A stretch of 64,000 nt of DNA, taken from NCBI RefSeq assembly GCF_902833225.1, contig NZ_CADFEI010000022.1:62001-126000 (forward strand), read 5' to 3'. The stretch is from Burkholderia sp. BCC1644 (GTDB taxonomy: Bacteria; Pseudomonadota; Gammaproteobacteria; Burkholderiales; Burkholderiaceae). The notes under the pieces are model-generated. The model had not been told where the DNA came from. It did not search any database and saw only the letters and a list, made by a program, of their open reading frames with translations. This document shows, in pieces, positions 54,063-63,659 of the stretch (positions within the stretch are counted from its first letter, which is position 1; each line of letters opens with the position of its first letter). The position numbers were made by a program, and so were the translations under genes.

Positions 54063-56264
54063 ATGAAGCGCACAAATCATTTAGGAATATTGATGATATG
54101 TTTCGCGGCGGCGGCGATCGGCCTGTCCGCATGTGGCGGCGACGATGTCGGTTCGTCGCCGGGAACGAGCACGTCGGCGACCGGAACGACCTCGACCACC
54201 GGCACGACATCGACGACGGGCGGCAGCACGACCACCACGGGTACGTCGCCGACGGCACTGCAGCAGATCGCGGTGAATCCGCCGCCGATGGGCTGGTCGT
54301 CATGGAACAGCCTCGAGGAAAACGTCAGCTTCGATACGATCAAGGCGCAGGCGGACGGGCTGGCCGCGCTGAATGCGAACCTCGCGACGGGCAACAAGTA
54401 CCAGTATGTGAATATCGACGAAGGCTGGTGGACGTCGAGAAAGCGCGACGCGAACGGCAACTTCATCCTCAACGTCGACATGAACGGCAATCCCACCAAC
54501 CAGTGGCCGGGCGGGATGAAGGCGATGGCCGACTACATTCACGGCAAGGGCTTGAAGGCAGGCATCTATATCGACTCCGGGCCGCAGGGCTGCGGCAACA
54601 CGAACGGCACACATTTCGTCGGCAGCGATTACGCGCACTACGATCACGATTTCCTGCAGTTCGCGCAATGGGGCTATGACTTCGTCAAGGTCGACTGGTG
54701 CGGCGGCAGCGCGGCCGGATACGATCCGCAGCAAGCCTATACGGCGATCTCGCAGGCGATTCAGAAAGCCTATCTGGCCACCGGAAAGCGGCTGGTACTG
54801 AACATGTGCGACTGGGGCACGCTCGGCAAAAGCGGCTATCCCGACTACAACCTGGGGCCCTGGGACTGGGGCGCCGGTATCGCGACGTCGTGGCGCACGA
54901 CGGGCGACATCTACGGGCCGGGGAGCGGTGTGCCGAAGTTCGGCTCGGTGCTCGGCAACTTCAACGGCAACTATCACCCCGAAGGCCAGCACACCGGCTA
55001 CTACAACGATCCGGACATGATGGTGGCCGGCATGGGCATGACGGCGGCGAACGATCTTGCGCACGTGAACCTGTGGGCCATCGCCGGCGCGCCGATGATA
55101 CTCGGCAACGACCTGTCGAAGTCGCTGTCGAGCGATACGGTGAGCCTGCTCACCAATCCCGAGCTGATCGCGATCGACCAGGACGTGCTGGGCCTGCAGG
55201 GGCTGAAGGTCGCGGACGCCAACGGGCAGCAGGTGTGGGCGAAGCTGCTGGCCGGCGCAGGCAAACGCGCGGTTCTGCTGTTCAACAACGGCACGGCGGC
55301 AAGCGACATGACGGTCACGTGGCAGCAACTGGGCCTGGCGGCCGGTACGTCGGCGACCGTCCGCGACGTCTGGGCGCACAAGGACCTCGGCGCGGCCACC
55401 GGTTCCTACACGGTCGCGAGTGTGCCGGCCGGCGGCACCGTGATGCTCGTGCTGAGCGGCACGGACCTGCCGTCGACCACGTACCTGCCGGGCACGCTGT
55501 CGGGTGGCGCGACGGTGGCGGACTGCGCGGCGTGTGCAAGCGGCAAGAAGGTGACGGGGCTGGGCGCGGTGACGTTCAATAACGTGAGCTCGCAAACGGC
55601 GGGCGGTTATGTGCAGATTGCCTACCTGAACACCGGGACGGAAACCGTCGAGGCACAGCTCGCTGCGAATGGCGGCAACGGCACGACGCTCGCGTTTCCG
55701 CCCACCGGCAATGCCGTCGGCACGGTGACGGTCTTCGTCAACCTGCAGTCCGGGCAGAACACGTTGACTTTGTCGGGTCTCGGCGGCACGACCGCGGCAC
55801 CCGACGTCACGTCGATCGCCGTGGTGGCCGGCCCGGTGAAGGTTCCGCCGCCGCCGCCGCTGGCCTACGAGGCCGAGGCGGCCGGCAACACGCTCGGCGG
55901 TGCGGCGCGCGTGTCGTCATGCGGCGCGTGCTCGGGCGGGCAGGACGTCGGCTATATCGGCAACGGTGACGGGACCAGCAACGGCACGCTGACGATCAAC
56001 GGCATCTCGGTGGCGGCGGACGGCACCTACAGCGTCGTGATCGCCTACGTGAACGGCGATTCGGCGGCGCGTAGCGCGCAGCTCAGCTTCGACGGCGCGG
56101 CACCCGTGTCCGTGTCGTTCCCGTCGACGGGCGGATGGGGGAACGTGTCGACGCTGACGGTGACTGGCGCGTTCAAGCAGGGAAGCGCCAACACGCTGAA
56201 GTTCGCCAATCCGACGGGCTGGGCGCCCGATATCGACGGTATCGGCGCGCCGGCCAGGCAATGA
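54063..56264 (+). CDS. GH27 alpha-galactosidase lipoprotein with C-terminal CBM35-like domains
   Basis: 733 residues. Lipoprotein signal with lipobox LSAC (Cys24), then a Thr/Ser/Gly linker of repeated TGTTST units (about 38-62). The catalytic GH27 barrel runs about 65-460: PPMGWSSWNSLEENV at the start, the nucleophile Asp in FVKVDWCGG and the acid/base Asp in SWRTTGDIY. A C-terminal beta domain follows, and then two carbohydrate-binding modules of CBM35 type (about 470-595 and 600-733). It releases terminal alpha-galactose from plant oligo- or polysaccharides at the outer surface. It stands alone, without a transporter. Confidence 0.93.
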   Translation: MKRTNHLGILMICFAAAAIGLSACGGDDVGSSPGTSTSATGTTSTTGTTSTTGGSTTTTGTSPTALQQIAVNPPPMGWSSWNSLEENVSFDTIKAQADGLAALNANLATGNKYQYVNIDEGWWTSRKRDANGNFILNVDMNGNPTNQWPGGMKAMADYIHGKGLKAGIYIDSGPQGCGNTNGTHFVGSDYAHYDHDFLQFAQWGYDFVKVDWCGGSAAGYDPQQAYTAISQAIQKAYLATGKRLVLNMCDWGTLGKSGYPDYNLGPWDWGAGIATSWRTTGDIYGPGSGVPKFGSVLGNFNGNYHPEGQHTGYYNDPDMMVAGMGMTAANDLAHVNLWAIAGAPMILGNDLSKSLSSDTVSLLTNPELIAIDQDVLGLQGLKVADANGQQVWAKLLAGAGKRAVLLFNNGTAASDMTVTWQQLGLAAGTSATVRDVWAHKDLGAATGSYTVASVPAGGTVMLVLSGTDLPSTTYLPGTLSGGATVADCAACASGKKVTGLGAVTFNNVSSQTAGGYVQIAYLNTGTETVEAQLAANGGNGTTLAFPPTGNAVGTVTVFVNLQSGQNTLTLSGLGGTTAAPDVTSIAVVAGPVKVPPPPPLAYEAEAAGNTLGGAARVSSCGACSGGQDVGYIGNGDGTSNGTLTINGISVAADGTYSVVIAYVNGDSAARSAQLSFDGAAPVSVSFPSTGGWGNVSTLTVTGAFKQGSANTLKFANPTGWAPDIDGIGAPARQ

Positions 56265-56401
56265 CGTGCGCGTGGCGCGGCTTCCCGGTCACGGGTGGTC
56301 GCGCCAGCGTCGACGGGCACGTTGCAAGCCGACATATTGCGGCATCATCATGGTGCCGGCGCACCCGCCCGCGGTGCCCGCTATTCGACTGGAGACGCTG
56401 C

Positions 56402-56836
56402 ATGCCGATACCCCGGATTGAAACCCGCGACGCGATGGGCGATCCCGATGTGGTTTATCTCAACCCGGCGCACGTGCTGTGGATGTCGCTGCCGACCGCC
56501 GCGCACCGGCGGCCGGACAGCATGGCCATCCGCGTGGACGACCGCGTGAAGGGCGGCTCGCTGCTGATGGCCGACAATCCGCCGGCTGCGCAACTGCTGC
56601 AGGATCTCGGCCCGTTCGTGACGGTGACGCTGGCGAACCCTTCGTCGGACTATCCGAACGGTGTCGTGCACATCCGGGCGCATGCGATCGTCAAGATTGC
56701 GACGGACGACCAGGACAAGCCGCTGGCCGGCCGCACGCTCGGCTGGGTTCATGTCCAGGACGGCTCGGCTTTCAAGGTCAACGATTACGCCGGCGTGGCC
56801 GCGCAGTGGCAGGCGACAATCGCGGCCGCATCATGA
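56402..56836 (+). CDS. 144-residue hypothetical protein coupled to the LuxR gene
   Basis: The ATG at 56402 has a GGAGA site. The protein is soluble: IPRIETRDAMGDPDVVYLNPAHVLWMSLPTAAHRRPDS, then ASLLMADNPPAAQLLQDLGPF and a C-terminal WVHVQDGSAFKVND. The pattern of short beta strands suggests a small sensor-like or PilZ-like fold, but no family is recognised. Its stop overlaps the LuxR-type ATG by 4 bp (56833-56836), so the two should act together. Confidence 0.6.
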   Translation: MPIPRIETRDAMGDPDVVYLNPAHVLWMSLPTAAHRRPDSMAIRVDDRVKGGSLLMADNPPAAQLLQDLGPFVTVTLANPSSDYPNGVVHIRAHAIVKIATDDQDKPLAGRTLGWVHVQDGSAFKVNDYAGVAAQWQATIAAAS

Positions 56837-57546
56837 ACCTTGCCGTGGCCGATATCACGCCGGACGAACTCCGGCTGTTCGGCGACATCGTCGCCCGCCT
56901 GGAAGCGCTCGGGCCGATCGTCGACGTGAGGAGCGTCGTGCTGCCCGAGATCACGCAGCTGATGCGTGCGGATTTCGCCGCATCGTTCGATTGCGACGCG
57001 CAAACCGGGCTCTGGCGCAACGGGTTCTCGTACAACCTCGACCCGTCGCAGATCGCGCGGTACGAAGCGTGGTTCCAGCATATCGACCCGGTCACGCCGC
57101 AACTGCGCGCGCGCCGCGTGGCGACCTGCGTCGACGAGGTGATGAGCCGCCGCGATCTGGAGCGCACCGCGTTCTACAGCGATTTCCTGAGCCGCGATGG
57201 CATGCACCACGGGATCAACGTCTATGCGTTCGACGGCGCGACGCACGTCGGTGACCTGCGCATCTGGCGTGCGCAAGGCCGGCCCGACTTCACGGAACGC
57301 GACAAGCTGCTGCTGAACGGCATCGAACCGTTTTTCCGGCGTGCGCTGCTGAGGCGGCAGCATGCGTGTACCGGGCTGACCGAACGCGAGAGCGACGTCG
57401 CGCGGCTCGTCGCCGCCGGCTACACCGACAAGGACGTCGCGCGCACGCTCGGGATCGGGCTGTCGACGGTCCGCACGCATCTGCGGCGCGTGATGGCGAA
57501 GAAGGGCGTCGCCAACCGGGCGAGCCTGGCGGCCGCGATGGCGTGA
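56833..57546 (+). CDS. LuxR-family transcriptional regulator (C-terminal HTH, N-terminal sensor)
   Basis: 237 residues. The HTH is in CTGLTERESDVARLVAAGYTDKDVARTLGIGLSTVRTHLRRVMAKKGVANRASL (about residues 180-232). The N-terminal 165 residues do not show the autoinducer pocket signature of quorum-sensing LuxR proteins and have no receiver Asp; they look GAF-like. It is not paired with a luxI gene in this window. Translationally coupled to the orphan gene before it. Confidence 0.83.
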   Translation: MNLAVADITPDELRLFGDIVARLEALGPIVDVRSVVLPEITQLMRADFAASFDCDAQTGLWRNGFSYNLDPSQIARYEAWFQHIDPVTPQLRARRVATCVDEVMSRRDLERTAFYSDFLSRDGMHHGINVYAFDGATHVGDLRIWRAQGRPDFTERDKLLLNGIEPFFRRALLRRQHACTGLTERESDVARLVAAGYTDKDVARTLGIGLSTVRTHLRRVMAKKGVANRASLAAAMA

Positions 57547-57651
57547 CCGGTTGCGCCGCGGGCCACGCGGGGTCGTCCATTGTGATGATGGGCGTCAAAA
57601 TCGGCGCGCCCTACCTTGTAACGATTCCCCCTGTTACGAGGCATGCCGACC

Positions 57652-59121
57652 ATGACCACCCTGGGTTCCCTGACGCTCACCGAAGCCCGGCAGGCGCTCC
57701 TGCGCCGGGAGTTTTCCTGTGTCGAATACGCGTACGCGTTGATCGAGCGGCACGCGCGCTGGCGCTACCTGAACGGTTTCACCTGCGTCGACGACGCACG
57801 GCTGCTTGCCGAAGCCGCCCGCAGCGACCGCGACCTCGCGAGGTCGACCGCCCCGCGCGCGCTGCTCGGCCTGCCGATCGCGATCAAGGACAACATCGAC
57901 ACCGCCTGCCTGCCTACGGCCAACGGCACGCTGGCGCTGCACAACCGCGTGCCGCCGCAGCACGCGCCGGTCGTCGCGCGGCTGCTGGCGCAGGGCGCGC
58001 TGATCGCGGGCAAGGCGAACCTGCACGAGCTTGCGTTCGGTGTGTCGGGCAACAACCGCGTGACGGGCGCGGTGCGCAATCCGTACGATTTCGACCGGAT
58101 TCCGGGCGGCAGCAGCAGCGGCTCGGGCGCGCTGGTCGGCGCCGGTGTGGTACCGGCCGCACTCGGCACGGACACCGGCGGCTCGGTCCGGATCCCGGCG
58201 GCGCTGTGCGGCGCGGTCGGCCTCCGGCCGACGGCGGGGCGCTACCCGTCGGGCGGCGTCGCGCCGATTTCCCGCACGCGCGACACCGTCGGCCCGATGG
58301 CCCGGTCCGTCGAGGACATCGCGCTGCTCGACGCGATTCTGGCCGGCGAAGCGGCGTCGCTATCGCCTCCCGTGCGCAGCGGGGCGCGTCCCGTGCGTCT
58401 CGCGATTCCGCGCACGACGTTCTGGCGCGGCCTCGCGCCGGATGTCGAAGCGGTGGCGCAGGCCGCGGTGGTGAAGCTGGAGCAGGCGGGATTCGAATGC
58501 GTCGACATCGACCTGAATGACTATCCGGGTTTTTTCGACGACGAGCCGGCCGTCATCGCGATGGTTGAATTCCGTGCGTCGATGCACGCGTATCTGGTCG
58601 AGAACGGTTACGACCTGTCGGTCGACGACATCGTCGCGAACGTGGGGAGCCCGGACGTCGCGCGGATCGCCCGGCATATCACCGGCCCCGACGGCATCGG
58701 CGAAACGGCTTACCGCACCGCGCTCGACCGGCGGACGCGGTCGCGCGCTGCGTATCGGCAGTGCCTCGCCGACAGTGGCGCCGATGCGCTGGCCTTTCCG
58801 GCCACGATCGCGACGGCCTGCCCGATCCCGTCGGGCGACACGATGATCCACAACGGCGAGACCGTTTCGGTGTTCCAGACCTACACCAGGAACACCGAGC
58901 CCGGCAGCAATGCCGGCGTGCCGGGCATGACCGTGCCGGCCGGCCTGACGGCGGCCGGTCTGCCGGTCGGCCTCGCGCTGGATGGCGCGGCCGGCACCGA
59001 TCGCGAACTCATCGCGGTCGCGTTGCAGGTCGAACGGGTGCTCGGGCGGCTGCCGGCGCCGGACGACGGATACGGGGTGGAAGGCCGGCTGGGCGGTTGG
59101 GCGGGCGGCTGCGCGTCGTGA
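57652..59121 (+). CDS. Amidase-signature family enzyme (indoleacetamide hydrolase-like)
   Basis: 489 residues from ATG 57652, which stands at the right distance from GAGG; the ATG at 57643 would be too close. The Ser-cisSer-Lys triad is present: Lys in GLPIAIKDNIDTA, the Gly/Ser-rich IPGGSSSGSGALV and the nucleophile Ser in ALGTDTGGSVRIPA. Such enzymes hydrolyse amides such as indole-3-acetamide, mandelamide or aryloxy amides. It follows the LuxR-type gene by 105 bp, but the hydrolase is not obviously linked to it. Confidence 0.88.
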   Translation: MTTLGSLTLTEARQALLRREFSCVEYAYALIERHARWRYLNGFTCVDDARLLAEAARSDRDLARSTAPRALLGLPIAIKDNIDTACLPTANGTLALHNRVPPQHAPVVARLLAQGALIAGKANLHELAFGVSGNNRVTGAVRNPYDFDRIPGGSSSGSGALVGAGVVPAALGTDTGGSVRIPAALCGAVGLRPTAGRYPSGGVAPISRTRDTVGPMARSVEDIALLDAILAGEAASLSPPVRSGARPVRLAIPRTTFWRGLAPDVEAVAQAAVVKLEQAGFECVDIDLNDYPGFFDDEPAVIAMVEFRASMHAYLVENGYDLSVDDIVANVGSPDVARIARHITGPDGIGETAYRTALDRRTRSRAAYRQCLADSGADALAFPATIATACPIPSGDTMIHNGETVSVFQTYTRNTEPGSNAGVPGMTVPAGLTAAGLPVGLALDGAAGTDRELIAVALQVERVLGRLPAPDDGYGVEGRLGGWAGGCAS

Positions 59122-59196
59122 CGGTTAAGCGTGCAAATTGCGTTGCGGCTTCACGAGCGGCCGGCAGTGGCTTGGGACCAGCGCAAGCCGCTTATT

Positions 59197-59211
59197 AGCG
59201 TGAACAGGCCC
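59197..59211 (-). repeat. Second copy of the GGGCCTGTTCACGCT end sequence
   Basis: AGCGTGAACAGGCCC on the plus strand is the exact reverse complement of 186-200. The neighbouring bases (59160-59196) do not resemble the left element, so only the end sequence is shared. It lies in the gap 59122-59249, which shows no gene that I can support. Confidence 0.4.
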
Positions 59212-59249
59212 AGGTGCAATCGCCACACGGCCCGTTTCATCCGGAATCG

Positions 59250-60431
59250 TCAATGCGGTCCGTCGTGCCTGATCCCTGCCGCATCGAGCTGACGAAGTTT
59301 CGCATACAGCGTCGTGCGCGAAATGCCGAGCCGCCGCGCGGCCGCCGACACATTGCCGTCGTGTTCGTCGAGCGCGCGCCGGATCGCATCGAGCGACTGT
59401 TCGTGCAGGCTCGCCTGGGCACCGGCGGTCGGTGTCGCATGGCACACGTCGGCGGCGTCTTCCAGCACATCGGCATGGCGCGCCATCGTCGCCCGGTCGA
59501 GCGGCGCACGCAGGGTGCGCACCCATACATGGCTACCATCGTCGCGCGCGATCCGCTGCGGCGTGCGTGCCGGTATCAGCAAACGGCGCTGCTGCACGGG
59601 CGTTGCGCCGGGAAACAGTTGCCGGAGATCGTACGGGGCCACCGGCCCGGTGGCCGCGAGGTCGAGCATCCGGCGCGCCAGCCGGCTCACCGCGCGCACG
59701 CGGCCCGCTTCGTCGAGCGCAATGACGCCGGCGAGCGGGGTGCCGAGCCAGCGCGCGTCATGCTGGACCTGCAGCAGATGGCAGTCGCGCAGTAGCGCAT
59801 ACAGACGCTGCTCGGCGGACAGCGCCGCATGATGAAACTGTTCGCGCAGCTGCACGACGTTGCGCCTGCCGACTCCGGTGATGTCGAGCGCGCCGATTAC
59901 TTCGCCGTCGAACCCCACCAGCGGCACCGCGAGACAGAACACCCGGGACAACTCGTGGAGATAATGCTGCGCGCCCGCGACGATGGCCTCGGCGCCATCG
60001 TGAATCACGCAGCTCGGCGCGGTTGTGCCGACGTTCGGCTCGACAATCCGGCGTCCGGCGACGATCGGCGTCAGCAGCGCATCGTCGCATTGCGGGCTGC
60101 GCCGCGCATGGACGATCGTGCCGTGCGGATTGACGCACATGATCGTCCATTCGGTACCGCCGAATGCGGCCCACAGCGGCTCGATCTCCTGCGCGACGCA
60201 GCGGGTGAGCCGCCGGTCCGCGCGCGATTCGTCGCGCTCGCGCTGCATCTCATAGCGCGCGGTTTGCCATGGCCGCAGCCCGGCGTCGCGCGAGCGCAGC
60301 CACGAGCGCGCGACGCTGGCCGGCAACGCCGTTTCCGGCAGCGGCTCGCCCGCGGCGAAGCGGGCGCGAAGCCGGTCGAGATCGACCGGCCGTGCAGGGG
60401 ATTCAGGGGCCGTGTTCACGCTGCGCTCCAT
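59250..60431 (-). CDS. AcoR-like regulator (GAF/PAS + Fis HTH) lacking the AAA+ domain
   Basis: 393 residues from ATG 60431. The N-terminal part matches AcoR/PrpR-like activators: VARSWLRSRDAGLRPW near residue 40, then a GAF-like segment with TTAPSCVIHDGAEAIVAGAQHYLHELSRVFCLAVPLVGFDGEVIGALDITG (about 135-190) and a PAS-like part (about 235-330). The C-terminus is a Fis-type HTH (LDEHDGNVSAAARRLGISRTTLYAKLRQL). The roughly 240-residue AAA+ sigma-54 activator domain is absent, with no GAFTGA motif. It lies downstream of the ADH/ALDH pair on the same strand and probably controls it. Confidence 0.82.
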   Translation of the reverse strand: MERSVNTAPESPARPVDLDRLRARFAAGEPLPETALPASVARSWLRSRDAGLRPWQTARYEMQRERDESRADRRLTRCVAQEIEPLWAAFGGTEWTIMCVNPHGTIVHARRSPQCDDALLTPIVAGRRIVEPNVGTTAPSCVIHDGAEAIVAGAQHYLHELSRVFCLAVPLVGFDGEVIGALDITGVGRRNVVQLREQFHHAALSAEQRLYALLRDCHLLQVQHDARWLGTPLAGVIALDEAGRVRAVSRLARRMLDLAATGPVAPYDLRQLFPGATPVQQRRLLIPARTPQRIARDDGSHVWVRTLRAPLDRATMARHADVLEDAADVCHATPTAGAQASLHEQSLDAIRRALDEHDGNVSAAARRLGISRTTLYAKLRQLDAAGIRHDGPH

Positions 60432-60586
60432 GTGAGGTCGAATGGTCGGGCCGGGCGTGCCGGCCCGGCGTGTCGCGCGAATGCGTAATATAGCCCGGTG
60501 CTCGAAGCCGGGTATTTTCGTGCCCGGCAAGGGTGCCCGTCGTGTCGCGCCGCCTGGTATCGGCGGGCGGCCGGCGGTGCCTGCGT

Positions 60587-61714
60587 CTAGTGCGGCAACC
60601 GCAGGATCGGCTTGAGCGTGATGCCTTTGCTGCTGTCCTCGGCGGCCTGGTTGATCTGCTCGAGCGGATAGAACTTCACCAGCCGGTCGAACGGAAACCG
60701 GCCTTGCAGGTGCAACTGCACGAGTTGCGGAATGAACGTCTGCGGCACGCTGTCGCCTTCGACGATGCCGCGGATCGTATGGCCGCCGAGCAGCAGGCTG
60801 TTCACGTCGAATTCGGCCTTCGTGCCGAGCTTCGGCGCGCCGACCACGCCCATCGTGCCGCGCGAGCCGAGCGCGTCGATCCCTTGCGACAGCACGGCCG
60901 GCAGCCCGGTCGACTCGAGCGCGTAGTCGACGCCGCCGCCGGTGATCTCGCGGATCGCGTCGATGACGTCGACTTCCCGGCTGTTGATCGCGTGCGTTGC
61001 GCCCAGCTCCAGCGCCAGCGCGAGCCGCGACGGCACGATGTCGACGGCGATGATGGTGGTGGCGCCGGCGATGCGCGCGGCCATCACGGCGCTCATGCCG
61101 ACCGCGCCGGCGCCGAAGCTCGCGAAGCTGCTGCCGGTGCGCACCGCGAGCGAATTGATGACGGCGCCCGCGCCGGTCTGGATCCCGCAGCCGAGCGGGC
61201 CGAGCAGTTCGAGCGGCGCTTCCTTCGGCACCTTGATTGCGTTGTTCTCGCGTGCGAGCGCGTAGCTCGCGAACGACGACTGCGCGAAGAAATGATCGTG
61301 CAGTGGTTGTCCGGCCGCGTCGCGGATGGCCGTCTGCCCGTCGACGTCGGCGCCGCCGAAGTTCAGCGCGAAGAACTGCCGGCAATACGCGCCGTGACCG
61401 CCGGCGCACGATGCGCAGTGGCCGCACGCGCCGTAGGTCAGCACGACGTGGTCGCCGGCGGCGAGCGTCTTCACATTCGGGCCGACCGCCTCCACCACGC
61501 CGGCGCCTTCGTGACCGAGCACGGCCGGTAGCGGTACCGGGTAGTACTGGTCGCGCACGATCAGGTCGGTATGGCACAAGCCGGTCGCGACGACGCGCAC
61601 CAGCACCTCGTCGCCGCGCGGCGCGCGGATTCGTGCCGTTTCGATCGAGAAGGGCGCGCCGGCGGCGCGCGCGACGGCCGCGGTGACGGCGCGTGTATCG
61701 TTTTCGGTGTACAT
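60587..61714 (-). CDS. Zinc-dependent alcohol dehydrogenase (aryl/allyl alcohol type)
   Basis: 375 residues from ATG 61714 with a GAGGAGA site. Catalytic zinc ligands: Cys in VATGLCHTDL, His in PAVLGHEGAG and a Cys near residue 175 (GPLGCGIQTG). Structural zinc: four cysteines in TYGACGHCASCAGGHGAYC. The NAD site is FGAGAVGM. It resembles XylB-type benzyl alcohol dehydrogenases that convert aromatic or terpenoid primary alcohols to aldehydes. The gene starts 15 bp after the ALDH gene, so it belongs to a two-step pathway: alcohol to aldehyde to acid. Confidence 0.92.
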   Translation of the reverse strand: MYTENDTRAVTAAVARAAGAPFSIETARIRAPRGDEVLVRVVATGLCHTDLIVRDQYYPVPLPAVLGHEGAGVVEAVGPNVKTLAAGDHVVLTYGACGHCASCAGGHGAYCRQFFALNFGGADVDGQTAIRDAAGQPLHDHFFAQSSFASYALARENNAIKVPKEAPLELLGPLGCGIQTGAGAVINSLAVRTGSSFASFGAGAVGMSAVMAARIAGATTIIAVDIVPSRLALALELGATHAINSREVDVIDAIREITGGGVDYALESTGLPAVLSQGIDALGSRGTMGVVGAPKLGTKAEFDVNSLLLGGHTIRGIVEGDSVPQTFIPQLVQLHLQGRFPFDRLVKFYPLEQINQAAEDSSKGITLKPILRLPH

Positions 61715-61728
61715 GGTCGGTCTCCTCG

Positions 61729-63201
61729 TCAAATCGGATACAGCGGCGCGTCGCCCTTGATCGTCAGCCACTGCCACTGTGTGAATTCCTCCCAGTTTGC
61801 CGCGCCGCCGATGCTCGAGCCATTGCCCGAGGCGCCGACGCCGCCGAACGGGTTGATCACCTCGTCGTTGACCGTCTGGTCGTTGATGTGCAGCAGCCCC
61901 GTGTTCAAGCGCTCGCCGATCCTCAGCGCGCGGCCGACGTCAGCGGACAGGATCGCCATCGACAGCCCGTATTCGGTCCGGTTCGCGAGCGCGATCGCGT
62001 CTTCGTCGGTATCGAACGGCACGACGATAGCGACCGGCCCGAAGATTTCCTCGTCGAACGCCGGATTGCCCGGCGCGACGCCGCTCAGCACGGTCGGCTC
62101 GAAAAACAGGCCGCGATGGCCGCCGCCCGTCTCGACGCGGGCGCCCGCGCGTCGGGCCGCATCGACCACGCTCGCCGCATGGTCGCGTTGTGCGGCGTCG
62201 ATCAGCGGGCCGAGGCCGACGTCGCCGGTGGCCGGGTCGCCGACGCGCAGGCTTTGCGCCTTCTCGACGAGCTTCGCGACGAAGCGGTCGTGAATGGCGC
62301 GTTGCACGAGCACGCGGCCGGTCGCCATGCAGATCTGGCCTTGATGCAGATACGCGCCCCATGCGGTGTTGGCAACGGCGCGCTCGAGGTCGGCATCGTC
62401 GAGCACGATCAGCGAATTCTTGCCGCCGAGTTCGAGCGACACCTTTTTCAGATGGTGGCCCGCCGCTGCGCCGACCTTGCGCCCGGCCGCGGTGGAGCCG
62501 GTGAACTGGATCATCGCGACGTGCGGATCGGCGACCAGCGCCGCGCCGGCCGCGCCGTCGCCGGGCAGCACGTGCAGCACGCCTTCGGGCAAGCCGGCAA
62601 GCTCGAACACGCGCGCGATCGCGACGCCGCCGCACACGGCGGTGCGCGGATCGGGTTTCAGCACGACTGCGTTGCCGAGCGCGAGCGCCGGCGCGACCGC
62701 GCGTATCGCGAGATACAGCGGGAAGTTGAACGGCGAGATCACGCCGACCACGCCGCGCGGGCGGCGGCGTGCGAGCGACAGCCGGCCGGCCGCGGACGGC
62801 AGCACTTCGCCGGCCGCGCGCGCCGGCAGCCCGGCTGCTTCGTGCAGGGCCTTGATCGTAATCGCGGTTTCGAACGACGCTTTCGCGCGCGTCGAGCCGC
62901 TTTCGCGCACGAGCCAGTCGACGATCGCGTCGAAATGCACTTCGGCGACGGCTGCCGCGCGACGCAGCACCGCCGCGCGCTCGTCGTAGGGCAGCGCGAA
63001 CCATGCGGGCTGTGCGCGATGTGCGGCGGCGGCGGCTTCGGCGATGGCCGCGCCGTCGGCGACGCCGATGCGGCCGAGCGTGTTGCCGGTCGCGGGTTCG
63101 ATCACGTCGGCCGCGTGCGCGCTTGCGTGCCAGCGTCCGTTGAAGGTTTTGCCGCGCCAGATGTCGGTGTCGAACAGTGCGGTTTTGATGCTGCTATCCA
63201 T
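61729..63201 (-). CDS. Aldehyde dehydrogenase (benzaldehyde dehydrogenase-like)
   Basis: 490 residues with an AGGAG site. Motifs: SPFNFPLYLAIRAVAPALALGNAVVLKP (NAD binding), FTGSTAAGRKVG, catalytic Glu in LELGGKNSLIV and nucleophile Cys in GQICMATGRVLV. It resembles benzaldehyde/vanillin-type enzymes (XylC, Vdh). First gene of the leftward ALDH-ADH-regulator unit, oxidising the aldehyde made by the neighbour to a carboxylic acid. The 458-bp upstream region holds the promoter. Confidence 0.92.
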   Translation of the reverse strand: MDSSIKTALFDTDIWRGKTFNGRWHASAHAADVIEPATGNTLGRIGVADGAAIAEAAAAAHRAQPAWFALPYDERAAVLRRAAAVAEVHFDAIVDWLVRESGSTRAKASFETAITIKALHEAAGLPARAAGEVLPSAAGRLSLARRRPRGVVGVISPFNFPLYLAIRAVAPALALGNAVVLKPDPRTAVCGGVAIARVFELAGLPEGVLHVLPGDGAAGAALVADPHVAMIQFTGSTAAGRKVGAAAGHHLKKVSLELGGKNSLIVLDDADLERAVANTAWGAYLHQGQICMATGRVLVQRAIHDRFVAKLVEKAQSLRVGDPATGDVGLGPLIDAAQRDHAASVVDAARRAGARVETGGGHRGLFFEPTVLSGVAPGNPAFDEEIFGPVAIVVPFDTDEDAIALANRTEYGLSMAILSADVGRALRIGERLNTGLLHINDQTVNDEVINPFGGVGASGNGSSIGGAANWEEFTQWQWLTIKGDAPLYPI

Positions 63202-63659
63202 GTACGCTCCTGAGGAATTCGGATCGGCCGGATCGGGGTTCTTGCGTGGGTGTCGATCGGCATGCGCGCGAGGGTAGGCGGGCGCGGCGAAGCGGGGCTA
63301 TCCGGGTTTCTTCCCACCGGCGGAGGGCGTGTGGGGTGGGGGGCGTCTGCGATTTTGTGTGCGGAAACTGAACAGTCGTTGTGGGGGGGCCGCACGTCGT
63401 TTGGTGAACACGGCAGGTTATTGCTGGGGTGGTGCGGCGTGCGCTAAGTCTGAAGGCTTAGCGCGTAAAGCTGCGGCAAGATGCCTGTGCTCACGCTTCG
63501 TCGGAGCGGCATTACCGACCCGTTCCAGCCATAGGCGCAGTCTCAGCCTCGAAGGCCGCTTTCACGGTACAACGGACATCTGAGCAATCGCGCTGGTCGG
63601 CGCGTCATGAACCACCGGGGCGAACGAGCTATGATTTATCGCTCACCCCGATGGCTACT
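63202..63659. other. Intergenic region with 8-bp stem hairpin at 63441-63464
   Basis: 458 bp between the ALDH gene and the GTPase-like gene fragment. GCGCTAAG / CTTAGCGC with an 8-base loop (63441-63464) is a perfect stem. From about 63470 to 63659 the sequence is less GC-rich and resembles no gene that I can support. No tRNA or attachment-site duplication was recognised. No -24/-12 match was seen upstream of the ALDH gene. Confidence 0.4.
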
